20,471 bases of DNA from Sphacelaria rigidula (taxonomy: Eukaryota > Phaeophyceae > Sphacelariales): contig CAXNAA020000527.1 of the NCBI GenBank assembly GCA_964200075.2, positions 1-20,471 of the forward strand, written 5' to 3'. A program made the position numbers and the translations under genes. How positions within the stretch are numbered: the stretch's first letter is position 1; every line of letters starts with the position of its first letter. Positions 7,863-17,550 of this stretch are shown piece after piece. Below the pieces are notes generated by a model. It saw only the letters and a program-made list of their open reading frames with translations. It was not told the DNA's origin and did not search any database.

Positions 7863-10333
7863 ACCCACGTGGAGAGAAACCACACCTACCCCCGAAAACA
7901 CACAGTTACCCCACGGCCCAAAATATAGCACAGAACCCGCCGCTGAACCCATCATACACGCTTCGCAGACAACCTCCGCAGCTTCGTTTTATGATTTTTT
8001 GTGCTTGGAATATCGATACATATTCTACGCGGAGTAATGTCCCACGGCATTGTATGCAACATCGAGTAGTGAGGTAAGGTGTGGTACTGTGAATTTTGTG
8101 TTGGCTACGGCGTGTGTGATACTGCAACCCATCATCAGAATAAACCGAAGTGCTTTTTCTCGAGCAGGAGCGATGGGCTTTATATACGCCCCGGCGATGT
8201 AGCGGGTATGAAAATAATATCAACTGCGTTTCTCGAGCTTCAGCGATGGGATATATATTTCTGCTGTATGATTTTTTGTCATGCGCGCTTGCTTGTCGAG
8301 GTCATCATTTCCCCATCCCTCGCATTTGTTTGATTTTTCGCAGAGGATACCATCATGTTCGCAGCGTCAAGGTAAATGCTTTGATTCGATCGAAACATGG
8401 CAAAGTAGTGGCCGCAAAATACACTTTGCATATCACCGGCTTAAACAACACAGTATGCATAACACATCACACCTGGCGTTGTGATCGAATACCTCTTTTA
8501 CCTGTTGCCTCCTAGATGATGAACAAATTTTGTTGGACGGAACTATCACACCGCGTGCTGTGCCGCCGCTTCCATCATGTCAGATGACGAATCACACATC
8601 TCTGCTGCTGAACTCTCATACAATCAGGCGTGCACCCACTCCGGGTTAGGTTGCTAGCTTGCCAGCGCAGCTCCGTTAGGTTTTGCACGCTGCGTCCCTA
8701 CGAAAATAGCGGGATAATATCGAGCATCGACATCCGATACGTAAAGCGTCATTTTCCAAGTATCGAAGATACTATCGATGTTGGCATTTTCCCGACGACA
8801 TTTCGAACTATTGTTCCAAATTTTTTATTCCGTGCGATATTCAGCACTGTTTACCAAATCCTACCACCAAATATTCATTTCACTCATTGACTGACTGTCA
8901 CACTTTTTTCCTTGCCACGGCTTCTTGTTCTATACGACTGGATGTGAGTGTGGTTCCGCCCAAGACCTTTTCCGCCGCAGTCATGTGGCAGAGGGGTGCC
9001 ATTTCTATGCTGTACAGTAGTGGGCGGTCTAACTATTAATTTTGAGGCATTTTGTGATTTTTTCGTAATTGGCGATTTTCTTGGGCTTTTTCGCTTGCCA
9101 CCTCTTATCATATCGGGGATCTGAAGATATTGGTATCCACTCCACATTCCAAGAAGAAAAAATCACCTGCACTCAATATTGAGTGACTCACGGGCTGACC
9201 AGTCATCCGGGGTCCTGTCACGTTTCAGCCCAGGTTCTTACTCTCCTGTATTTTTGGTCGATCGAGCCCGACCCGATCATATTCTTGAAGAAATGTACAG
9301 TTTTGTTTTTTCGAAATTCTGCCTACTCAGTGCATTAGGGCCGAAAAATTGTGTCCGACGGTCAATAATACCCTCCTGATGAACGGGATATTTTCTCGTT
9401 TCGCCCGATAACACCAACTAACACTGACTTGGGCACTGTGTTTCGAAGATGATCTGTTTTTTTGTACCAAAATTTACCGACGCTAGCAATTTCGAATTCT
9501 ATCGAAGAGTAGTACGCGAGGAACACCTCAAAACACCCCTAAATAGTTAGAACGCTCACTACTGTAGTTCTCGCTGTGGTGTTGTGCACGTGAACACTCC
9601 ACGACAAACATGGTGTAAAGTGCGATGGAGAGTGCCTGAACAGTTGTGCTGCTGCATGCCGTGTAACGGTCTGCACAGAATTGGGGTGGGATCAAAGTGC
9701 TGTCCACACAAAGTTGAAACGATTACATGACGGTTGTGCAGCTGTCCACTGGCCCTTCAGTTGTCGTCGGGTGCTGTGATCAGAGAAGACACGCAAGGCG
9801 GGTGCGTGCAGGATCGGGCACACAAACGGAGCCAGCATGGAGCTGCTGTACCCCCAGCGGCTGATCATAGCAACTGTCAGACTGACTCTCAGCGGCGCAA
9901 TATGTGGGCCAATAACAGCTATTTTGCCACTAAACATTCCACTCGCTTATCTCATCTGATCGGTCACAGGTCGCCGTATTTTCGTGTATTGAAAGCCTCT
10001 GATAGGTCGAAATATCTTGCCACTCATGTTTCCTACCCCTATCTGTAAGCCCTTCGCGTAAACTCTTGTTCGACAAGAAAAAAAAACACGACGCCCTCGA
10101 CCACTGCAGTTGATGCACGAGTACCCCCCCGCCGGACTCGCGCTCGATGCTGCAGGTTTTTCTGGTAGCTCAGCATGAGTCGTGTGGGCATTGCGGGGAT
10201 CTGAGAATCGGTGGTACCTGGCGTGGTCGTCTCGGTGCGCTTTTACGCGTTTCCCCAGCATGTTTGCGATCGAAATCGGCCGAAAAAAGTTTAGCTCGGA
10301 CGTAATTTATCTCCTGCCCATCTGCCACTCATT
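7863..10333. other. 2.5 kb without supported gene
   Basis: No ORF here shows protein family character. Small structures only: a local direct repeat (TTCTCGAGCAGGAGCGATGG near 8157 and TTCTCGAGCTTCAGCGATGG near 8230) followed in both cases by TATATA-like sequence, and a 16-bp perfect palindrome CACTCAATATTGAGTG at 9170-9185. The stretch is moderately AT-rich around 8720-8890. Confidence 0.45.
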
Positions 10334-11900
10334 TCAAAGCATAGACGAAACCAGCTTCAAATACGAAATGCTGTTAGATGGGAAGCTTCCTTTCTGCCGC
10401 ACGTTTTCGAGTGAGATACAGTATGCTAAGACACGCCCTACAGCACGGGGTAATACAAAGAAAGGAATAACTGTGACAGGGACCGACATGTTCCCACCGC
10501 TTTCGGTTATGTTCACCTCGTGGTAGCCGTTGTCTATCAGCAAGTAGTTCCCCTTGCACTCCACCGTCGTACCGTCGGCCGCCGTTGGATGGAACACTCG
10601 GTTTTTGTAGACTGAATCATTCTTCATCTTCGTCACAGCAGAGTCAAACCGGATGATCATCTTGTCGTGGAAGGACCCAGGGAAGCCTATCGTGACGGCG
10701 AGGACGCGCCCCGAGTTATCGACCGTCGCCTGATATACGATACTCGGATACCCTTCCTTACCCGTGTGCAGCCGTTGCTCGCTGTGAGGGAAGCAGTCCC
10801 ACTTTACGTGGGTCACATCCGTGGACCCCGCGGCTCCTGTGAATCCGAGTTGGTGAAAGTCCTCAACGACCTTGTCCTCATCCTCTCCGCTCGGAAGGCG
10901 CACGTGATCGTACAGCTCCTGAGCGAAGTGCTCGCAGAACGCATGAAAGGACATACCCGCCACCGGTTCGCTCATCAACGACATCTGGCTAATGTCGTCG
11001 AAGCACAGGCCTCTCTCTGCCCAGAGTTTGCGGCGCAGCCAGCACCTGCATGTCGGGGACACCAGCGCGTATAATGCACGTTCCCGCCGATGGTGGGTAA
11101 ATCTTTCGCCGCGATATGGAAATTTCGGCGGTTTTTGCTGACGTACGGGTGCATCGTCAAGCAAAAACGTTGTTACCGAAAACAGCCATGCCGATGTGCT
11201 ATGTATCCACAACACTCCGCGCTTGCACCTTGCCGTCGCCTACACTCAAGTTACGACACAGTGCGGTGCGGTGCAATGCATAGGTTGCACTGCAGACTGC
11301 CACAATTAGCAGTACTGCTTTGTACACCCTCGGATTCTGTACACCGTACAGTCAGTATGCGGCTGAAGTGTATTCACACTACCGTACAAGGAAATTTGCT
11401 GAGCGCTGTGTAAAAACGCTGTGAACACCGCAATATATAGCAACTCCTCTCCCATGCTCACACCACACATACCTTCAGCTCCACGGGAATGCACTGCTGC
11501 CCGGACGCGTCCACAACCCTCGATGACAACCATTTTCGCTTCTGTACAAGCTCAACGACCTGAAGGAAAAAAATCGTATGGCACTCGAAAACAGCGTCTG
11601 AAGACGTTGGCCGCTCGCGATGCGGGATCCGCGAGTGCTGGGTTACCAAGCATTCTAGCCCACGTTGGGCCTTCATATGATGGGCTGGGATAGACGGTGC
11701 GCGGTGCTCTCCGACCATCACCTTCGCCGTCTTCGTCGTCTGGCCCACCTCATGTGACGGCTTCTGTTCTGGCGCATCGCATATGCAACCGCCAGCATGA
11801 TCATCTCGACAGCCTGTTCTTCGTTCTCAGCCTCAGCAACCACGGCCTCGTCTTTTCCCTCCACATCCCTCTTGCTTATTTCTGTCACGCCCCGCACAAA
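10334..11900 (-). pseudogene. PIF/Harbinger DDE transposase pseudogene
   Basis: Read on the minus strand, the pieces occur in family order. First an acidic/Arg-rich N-terminus (11900-11721; ATG at 11804; AVAYAMRQNRSRHMRW then RRRRRRR). After a frame change comes YEGPTWARMLGNPALADP and FRRCFRVPYDFF, then LQVVELVQKRKWLSS and GQQCIPVELK up to 11473. Past a possible intron come LGR and GLCFDDIS, then FTGAAGSTDVTHVKWDCFP (first catalytic Asp in STD), TGKEGYPSIVYQATVDNSGR and LLIDNGYH (second Asp). DDE_Tnp_4 transposases cut and rejoin element ends in the nucleus with an RNase H-like fold. Lesions: a frame change near 11715, one extra T in a T7 run (11567-11573), and about four extra bases in a (CT)n run (11011-11018). 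The sequence also becomes unrecognisable after the second Asp, where only LENVRQK hints at the third catalytic block. The continuous minus frame 11215-10334 starts inside the intron, so its first ~60 residues are not real. Certainly transposase-derived; certainly not intact. Confidence 0.88.
11046..11472 (-). other. Predicted 427-bp GT-AG intron in the transposase
   Basis: Conserved coding sequence stops at GAGCTGAAG and is followed by GTATGTGTGG, a strong donor. Coding resumes after CGACATGCAG, a good acceptor, with GTGCTGGCTGCGCC. The join is phase 0 and gives ...CIPVELK-VL...TLGR, the spacing expected in the family. No family motif lies between. An inserted sequence with fortuitous GT and AG ends is the alternative. 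Confidence 0.55.
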
Positions 11901-12075
11901 CTACGGAACACGTTCGAAGCTGAGTTCGTCCTATAACTGCTGCTTGCCGACACCGTTCATGAGACTGTCGCCCACGGCTGGTATATGTGCTTCGATTGCG
12001 TGCAGTTTTATAAAACGTCAAACGCTTATTGTCCCAACACCGTACGTCAACGTGCGTACGTCACACTAAAAAAAA
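11901..12075. other. Upstream flank of the transposase pseudogene
   Basis: Minus-strand stop TAG at 11903-11901 closes the N-terminal transposase frame. I could not identify terminal inverted repeats of the element here or a promoter. CGTACG-containing sequence at 12040-12060 (CGTACGTCAACGTGCGTACG) is a short imperfect palindrome. Confidence 0.35.
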
Positions 12076-12213
12076 ATCGGGGGGAGGAACGATTTCCCCG
12101 ATTAAAAAAAAACCCAGGGGAAATCGTTCTGAGATCGTGACACCACGATTTTTTCCCCGATTTGGTCGAAATCGGGGGTCGATAAAATGCGTTCTCCGAT
12201 TTTTCCCCCCGAT
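12076..12213. repeat. 138-bp palindromic block built from AATCGGGG words
   Basis: ATCGGGGGGA (12076-12085) and TCCCCCCGAT (12204-12213) form terminal inverted repeats. Inside, GAACGATTTCCCC (12087-12099) pairs perfectly with GGGGAAATCGTTC (12117-12129). The word AATCGGGG or its complement occurs about six times in both orientations, alternating with A- or T-runs. No target-site duplication is evident. It may be a tiny MITE. Confidence 0.5.
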
Positions 12214-12309
12214 ATCGACACAATCAAAATTGGTGACTGCTGTAACAGATGGTCTTAAACACCGCCCCCCAACAAAATTCAGCGCGATCTAACGATAACG
12301 ACTTTACTA

Positions 12310-12582
12310 GTGACGGGGTTTCGTTTAGACTTTAGTACCGAGATATACCCATACGCCACGGCATTACTCGACCTGTCGTCAAAGAAACGAGAAAGCGTCT
12401 GACCAGGCTGTCGAGTAGGTGAGCATCTACCCCTTTATTAGGCGATTTTAAAAATGAGCGGCTCACGGCTCAATTCGTCTGCGTCGATGAGATATGGCTA
12501 TGACAGTTTGAACAGTCTGAATCGGTCTTCAGGCTGGCTCAGCTCGCCGGAATAACCAAATACTATACGAGCTGGGCCAGCC
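12310..12582. repeat. Diverged repeat, copy A, with a terminal hairpin
   Basis: This segment resembles 13300-13535 in the same orientation. Shared landmarks: ACGGGGTTTCGTTTAGACTT / TCGGGGTTTTCATATAGACT, AACGAGAAA, TTAGGCGAT / CTAGACGAT, CAATTCGTCTGCGTCGATGA / CAACTCGTCTGTGTCGATGA, then GCTGGCTCAGCTCG / GCTGGCCCAGCTCG. In copy A the last word is also inverted: 12532-12546 pairs with 12568-12582 (14 of 15), giving a hairpin with a 21-base loop. Confidence 0.5.
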
Positions 12583-13299
12583 GAGAAGCGAATTGATAAT
12601 TTGCAGGCCCATTGGCCGGCCAATATTTAGAGTTGGACCCTAATATTTGGTATGGACAATGAATAGGGCATAACAAAAACAAACACCAGTGCACACGAGG
12701 GTCTTTGTTTTTTCATGAGTAAAGGGCCCACGTTTGGTTTTTGGATATTAAAATTTTGTGTGGACCCTCGCTAGGGCATAATTGACGAACAAAGTGGGTC
12801 AGGTTGATTTTTTTTTTCTTCATTGGTTCAGGGCGTTTTAGTACGGAAACGATCATTTTTTTTACGCGAACGCCCAAACCTGTCCTCCCTCCCCAATAAA
12901 TGAGAATTTCATACAGCATACCTCTGTGGTTCTTTATGCTGAGTTTCAAATCACAATTAAAAAAATTGAGCGAAAAAATTGAGATAAGGCTCAAGAGCAG
13001 TGTATATTTATTTCCAAAAATGCCCTGCCGAAAAAAAATGAAAAGGCTGTTTTTTTAGCTTTATTATGCATCATCGGCTTTTCATACGAAATTTCATAGC
13101 ACAACTCTCAAAAACTGAGACGCGATATCCAGATTTATTTCATCAAGTGTCTCTCCTCGTAAAATATTGATTCTAGTATGGAAACCTATGTACGCCATAT
13201 CTCGAGATAGATAACGAATCAAGTCAAGGTGAGGGTATCCATCGTCTCCCCGTGCTCAAGGGAATATCCACACCAAAAATCGGCATCCGCTGAATGTCT
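12583..13299. other. No gene; AT-rich spacer between repeat copies
   Basis: Homopolymer T and A runs are frequent. The word TTTTAGTACGGAAACG at 12836, and TTCTAGTATGGAAACC near 13172, resemble TTTTAGTATGGAAACG near 20158. This suggests traces of one dispersed repeat family. No coding support. Confidence 0.4.
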
Positions 13300-13535
13300 C
13301 GATCGGGGTTTTCATATAGACTTCAGTATGGATGCTATCTCCGTTGGGTATAGGAAAACCAGACATGGGGTTTAACCAACGAGAAAATATTGCCCCAGAC
13401 TCTTGAGCAGATGGGCCCCTTCCCCTTAACTAGACGATAAATACGAGATGAGGATCATGGCCCAACTCGTCTGTGTCGATGAGATATTGCTTTGAGAGCA
13501 TAAATCCGTTTCGAAGCTGGCCCAGCTCGTCCCGT
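13300..13535. repeat. Diverged repeat, copy B
   Basis: Second copy of the segment at 12310-12582, same orientation, about 990 bases away. The best shared stretch is CAACTCGTCTGTGTCGATGA followed by GATATTGCT (GATATGGCT in copy A). The inverted GAGCTGGGCCAGCC end of copy A is missing here. Confidence 0.5.
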
Positions 13536-13964
13536 GGTAGACACTCGTATACTGCAGACTGTAATATTTTAGTACTGTCTGTACAGACAACAGACCAAAA
13601 TGTGTAAAGTTGAGATTGAGATCGGTGTTGCGCCGAAAGAAAAAAAAGTAAAAAGCGTGCCGAATTTTGCATACAAGAGTCATTGTATAAATTTTCAGGT
13701 GGGATCACCCGCAAAATAGGTATAGTTCACACGAGCGAGGTGCCCCAGAGGGAGGACCTACGGCCCAACACGCGGCATATCAGAAAAGCTATGTTCAAGG
13801 CTGGAACGTCGGCAAAAGTTGCAGGCTGAGAACGTGATTATGTCCCGCGTTCGGTGCTGTGAATGGTGTTGCTCGGTACGGGTGCCTTGCGGACCCCAGT
13901 GTACGACGATAGGTGGCGACCACGCTTCGCATTCCAGCGCATCACCACGCCTAGGGAGTAGTAA
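13536..13964. other. No gene supported
   Basis: Short overlapping minus-strand frames occur without recognisable motifs. Nothing else stands out. Confidence 0.4.
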
Positions 13965-14933
13965 ATGGAGTGTGCAATCTGCCTGAAAAAGGAGCATCTC
14001 AATTGCTTTCGAAGAGAACGCGAACGGCACGATTGTTTGCATTCATGTCTGGCGGCGCAGCTGATTGCTTTGGAATTTGAAAACTCCGTCATGACCACTA
14101 CAAAAGGGCAGCATAGCACGCTGATGCAATGTTCGATCTACAGACAGTACCTACCGTAATATTGCGTACCCGCATCTGATATGCGGCGTAACCAGGGCGT
14201 GACCGCATCTAATGTTTATTTAGACACTTTCCTATGGTGAACTCCCAACTTCCCGGGCAAATTTGCTTGTGGAATCCTCGCCTGCGACTGCGCGCTCCAT
14301 CCTTACACTTTGCACAGTTGTCGGACACAACACAGACAGCACATGTGCGAGGAATCTGCGCGATTGGGTCCCAGACTTTCCTACAAAATGGCCACAAGCG
14401 ATTTTGGGAAATGCCGTCCATGCACCCTAAAATCGGCTTTACAGCAGCCCAGACTTTGCACACCACAGGCGAATGCATATATGCACGCGAAGATGCACAA
14501 ACTTAGACATGTTGAGCGGCTGGGCGGCCGATGTGGTGGCAAACTGACATTGGTCTGTACTGCGAACCTTTCTGGATCATGACCATCTGTATTGTACCGA
14601 TCGGCATACAGTCTGCAGAGCTGCGCGGTTCATGACGCACGGCCCTACGCGCGCTGTAGCCGCTGCGAGGGGCTGAAACTTCGCTCACACGCTGTGCGAA
14701 TCACAGTAAACAGTTCCACGTCGCTATATCTGGTGCTGTGGGCTGCAGCAGTGCGCACTACAGGGAAAAGCGGTCATATTCTGTTCCGAAAAAAACTTTC
14801 TCTTGTCTATAGGGGCAACAATGAGATGCGGTACGTTTATTTATATGAACAAGTTGAACATGCCTGGTGTCTTTGGCCACGCGTCCAGCTGACAGCACGC
14901 CGAGCCTTCGGGTGCTCATCGAAGCAGAAATAG
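13965..14933 (+). other. Cysteine-rich frame with three stops, unassigned
   Basis: One + frame runs for about 320 codons with only TAA (14157), TGA (14238) and TGA (14580), and is strikingly rich in Cys, arranged partly as C-x2-C pairs: MECAICLKKEHLNC, GKCRPC, ARCSRC. That could mark a decayed zinc-binding protein. The complementary strand of part of it is also Cys-rich (see 14209-14478), so base composition alone may explain both. I cannot name a family. Confidence 0.2.
14209..14478 (-). other. Minus frame with CXXC-zinc-finger-like segment
   Basis: The 89-codon frame contains TCAVCVVSDNCAKCKD and RGFHKQIC. From the last Cys of CAKC, the Asp at +2, Lys-Gln at +13/+14 and Cys at +16 match the second half of CXXC zinc fingers (C-x-D then KQ-x-C), which bind unmethylated CpG DNA. 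The first half is defective: the middle Cys of the second C-x2-C-x2-C cluster and the spacing to the first cluster are wrong. A stop lies just upstream of the frame. It is a decayed domain at best, and chance is possible. Confidence 0.2.
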
Positions 14934-15594
14934 CGAGTGGATTTCCGCCCCGACCATCGCAACCCACTGCCTTGGACCAAAAACTAGCGCGCTGATGTGG
15001 CAGTAGCAGCAGTAGTAGCCTCTTAGCGGGATTTGGGTGCTGTTGTGTCGGATATGGAGGCATACAGCTAACACTACAGCTCCGGCTATGCAGCAAGGTG
15101 AAGCATCGTGTCGCCATTGTTGCTGAACTGCGAGAAACTAGGGTAGGAGACAAGAATGATGTGCATGGGTGCATACTGCGGCCAGCTAAGAGAAGGGTGA
15201 TGGCTGCACGCGCCTCCGCCCGAGGGTGTCGCATTTGGTTACTTGAACCAACTGGTTCACGAGCACGAATGGAGAAACTGGATCACATTTGCATATGTCT
15301 TTATCCAGTTTTTTCACGTTTTTGGTTGCTCCGCCTGCCGCGTTTAGACTCTCCGAAATCCTTGTAAACAGCTGTTGTGCACTCGTCAAGGTGCTTCGAC
15401 ATCTGTCTTCGGCATCGCTTCCGCTGAAACATCCCACAAAAAGGAGGGGATAAACTCTTCCTCGAAGAAGTGAAGCCTCTGGCGATGATGTTCAACGACA
15501 CACTTCGACACGACGCTGTACTGTGTGTGCATTTTCGCGTTCTACAGTAAAGGACCTTATTATCGACAAGAACAAAAAATAGGAGAAGGTCCAC
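14934..15594. other. Unassigned, coding-like minus frames near 15301-15594
   Basis: Two overlapping minus frames look mildly protein-like (MSKHLDECTTAVYKDFGESK, and in another frame SAQQLFTRISESLNAAGG). Neither is recognisable, and they cannot both be real. The first is continuous with the left arm of the inverted repeat at 15595. No other structure noted. Confidence 0.25.
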
Positions 15595-16952
15595 AATTTC
15601 AGCAATTTCCCAACGGTCCGCAGGGTCCGTTACTATGATCGGAAATGTAGACTTTTCCTGGGCAGTGCGGTGCAATGCCCACCCCCGACACAACCGGCTC
15701 CTCACCACACCTCTCCGCATATATTTCTCTAGCACAACCACAAGAAGCATGACAGACGGCACCCACCGATCGGCAGAAGAGAGACCGGCGAGATGCCGAA
15801 GTGTGCCGGCCCGATTTTTGCAACCTGGCGAGAGCAGCGTCGTTGCGGGGTACGTCCCGATCCGTGCAGCAAGCACCAACGGCAGACAAGCCATGCCGGC
15901 CAGCTCTGTTGATGTTGGCCGACCCGGGGGAGGAAGAAGCCATGCAGCGCATGGGCTTCCGGGGTTCGGCCGTGCGGTCGCGGATCACATAACTGGCCTT
16001 GCAGTGTTCGACCGCAGCACTCGCCTGCAATCGTTGACCTGGTTAGCCGATGCTGCAATGAGGGCTGGTGGGGCCGATTCCTAGGACGAGGAATAAGACC
16101 CCACGGCGGCCGACAAAAGGCGGCGGCAGCAACACCGTAATGGGAAAAGGCAGCAGAGCGTTCAGTTGCGAGCGCATCAGAAGGATAACCGCAGGGTGGA
16201 GGGTAGGGCGCAGGCACGCTCGATATCGAATACGTCGAGCAGCATTGACGACATAGATGGCAGCTTCCGTTCCGATTCCGCCACCGACCGATCGGACAAG
16301 GAAAACAAGGAAAACACACATACCGGTCTCGTGGAGTACGGCACCGAGCTCAGCGACGATGACGAAGACTACGGGCCGGGCGAAGCGACAGAAGCTGAAG
16401 GCGGCGGGGGCAAGTTCAAAGCAGGGAAGGAGAAAAGGCGTGTCGCGACGCCGACGGTTGTCGCCGGTCCGTCAACATCTGCCGCGCGCCCCAAACCCCA
16501 ACTTCAAGCCAGTGTCGACAGAGCGATCAACTCGCAGTTGGCATACCCGCAAACGGCGGCGCAATTGTTGCAGAAGCTGTGTACACGGCAGGGGATAAGG
16601 AACATGGCTTCTTCCTCCCCCGGGTCGGCCAACATCAACAGAGCTGGCCGGCACGGCTTGTCTGCCGTTGGTGCTTGCGGCACGGATCGGGGCGTACCCC
16701 GCAACGACGCTGCTCTCGCCAGGTTGCAAAAATCGGGCCGGCACACTTCGGCATCTCGCCGGTCTCTCTTTTGTCGGTCTATGGGTGCCGTCTGACATGC
16801 TTCTTGTGGTTGTGCTAGAGAGATATATGCGGAGAGGTGTGGTGAGGAGCCGGTTGTGTCGGGGGTGGGCATTGCACCGCACTGCCCAGGAAAAGTCAAC
16901 ATTTCCGATCATAGTAACGGACCCTGCGGACCGTTGGGAGATTGCCGAAACT
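15595..16952. mobile_element. Long inverted repeat: two ~350-bp arms, ~96% identical
   Basis: Left arm 15595-15944 and right arm 16603-16952 are reverse complements with about 14 differences in 350 bases and no gaps. The inner edge is sharp at CATGGCTTCTTCCTCC (16603) and its complement (15944). The outer edge fades over about 20 bases near 15576-15595 and 16952-16975. The 658-base spacer holds a coding-like segment. Each arm has open frames on both strands; one is uninterrupted through both copies (WALHRTAQEKSTFPIIVTD), but the copies are too alike for this to be independent evidence. It could be a TIR element with very long ends, a foldback element, or a recent inverted segmental duplication. 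No target-site duplication was found. Confidence 0.75.
16097..16795 (+). CDS. Partial acidic / low-complexity coding segment of unknown function
   Basis: The + frame is open from after TAA (16094-16096). It has no ATG until 16604, inside the inverted-repeat arm, so any real protein would be joined to an upstream exon. Up to 16602 it has strong protein-like composition: basic start (DKRRRQQHRNGKRQQ), Ser/Asp-rich part (SISNTSSSIDDIDGSFRSDS), KENKENTHTG, acidic block ELSDDDEDYGPGE, then KRRVATPTVVAGPSTSAARP and a predicted helix AINSQLAYPQTAAQLLQKL. This resembles disordered regulatory or nuclear-protein sequence but matches no family I know. The frame enters the repeat arm at 16603 and stops at 16793-16795. 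The arm probably replaced or truncated the original continuation. The left arm carries TGT instead of that TGA, so its equivalent frame stays open. Confidence 0.4.
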   Translation, partial: DPTAADKRRRQQHRNGKRQQSVQLRAHQKDNRRVEGRAQARSISNTSSSIDDIDGSFRSDSATDRSDKENKENTHTGLVEYGTELSDDDEDYGPGEATEAEGGGGKFKAGKEKRRVATPTVVAGPSTSAARPKPQLQASVDRAINSQLAYPQTAAQLLQKLCTRQGIRNMASSSPGSANINRAGRHGLSAVGACGTDRGVPRNDAALARLQKSGRHTSASRRSLFCRSMGAV

Positions 16953-17046
16953 TTGGAACTTCTCTTATTATGCGTACCGATGCGTGCGATCCAATCATAT
17001 TTCTCGCTTTAAGTGCATATCTTCTCGGGGTATGAGCGCCGCAGTG

Positions 17047-17550
17047 CGCTGGGGGGCTCACTTCGGAAGTAATCGACAGTGTAGGACAGTGGATGAAAGA
17101 ATGTTAGATAATGTTCCGACTGACCATTCTCTCGGTCAAGATGCAGTGGGAGGATACCAGATGTGAAAAAGATATTGACTCGACCGAGTTGTGAGATCGT
17201 GAAGAAGAGGTCCTGGGATTGTTTCTGCTCGGTGTTCAACTTCCCTACGTGGTCTAACCCGACCGAACGGTCTGCAAGATCGGCGGCCTACTCAAGATGA
17301 CGTCGATCACTTGAGGAAGGTGAGCATGGTGGCGCGGCGATCCATCGTCGAACCACGTTCAGTCCGAGGGTTTTTCAACACTATGCCTGAGGGGAGGTTT
17401 TATGGGTCGCGGCCTAGTGATCGAGGGTCAGCACGAGGATGAACCCGGCAGAACGACTGCTCCGAGAGGATGGTCAGTCGGACCATTATCTAACATTCTT
17501 TCATCCACTGTCCTACACTGTCGATTACTTCCGAGGTGAACCCCCCAGCG
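17047..17550. mobile_element. Inverted-repeat element with 89-bp arms
   Basis: Bases 17047-17135 and 17462-17550 are reverse complements with about six mismatches in 89. Arms begin CGCTGGGGGG at the outer edge and end CTCTCGG at the inner edge, and include GACAGTGTAGGACAGTGGAT. The 326-base spacer has no recognised coding sequence. No target-site duplication could be identified. It is best read as a non-autonomous TIR element. Confidence 0.65.

Noticed and set aside
9170-9185. 16-bp perfect palindrome
   Set aside because: One such palindrome in 20 kb is not surprising, and there is no associated structure or coding context.
11090-11413. + strand ORF of 107 codons and the overlapping + frame at 11421-11693
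   Set aside because: They overlap the intron and conserved exon blocks of the minus-strand transposase and have no motif of their own.
14758-15234. 158-codon minus-strand ORF
   Set aside because: No motif; it contains a Leu run from CAG repeats and overlaps other open frames.
15635-16084. Several 140-200-codon ORFs on both strands across the left inverted-repeat arm
   Set aside because: They overlap in up to four frames and are mirrored by the right arm; openness reflects GC-rich sequence, and no family is recognised, so none was called as a gene.
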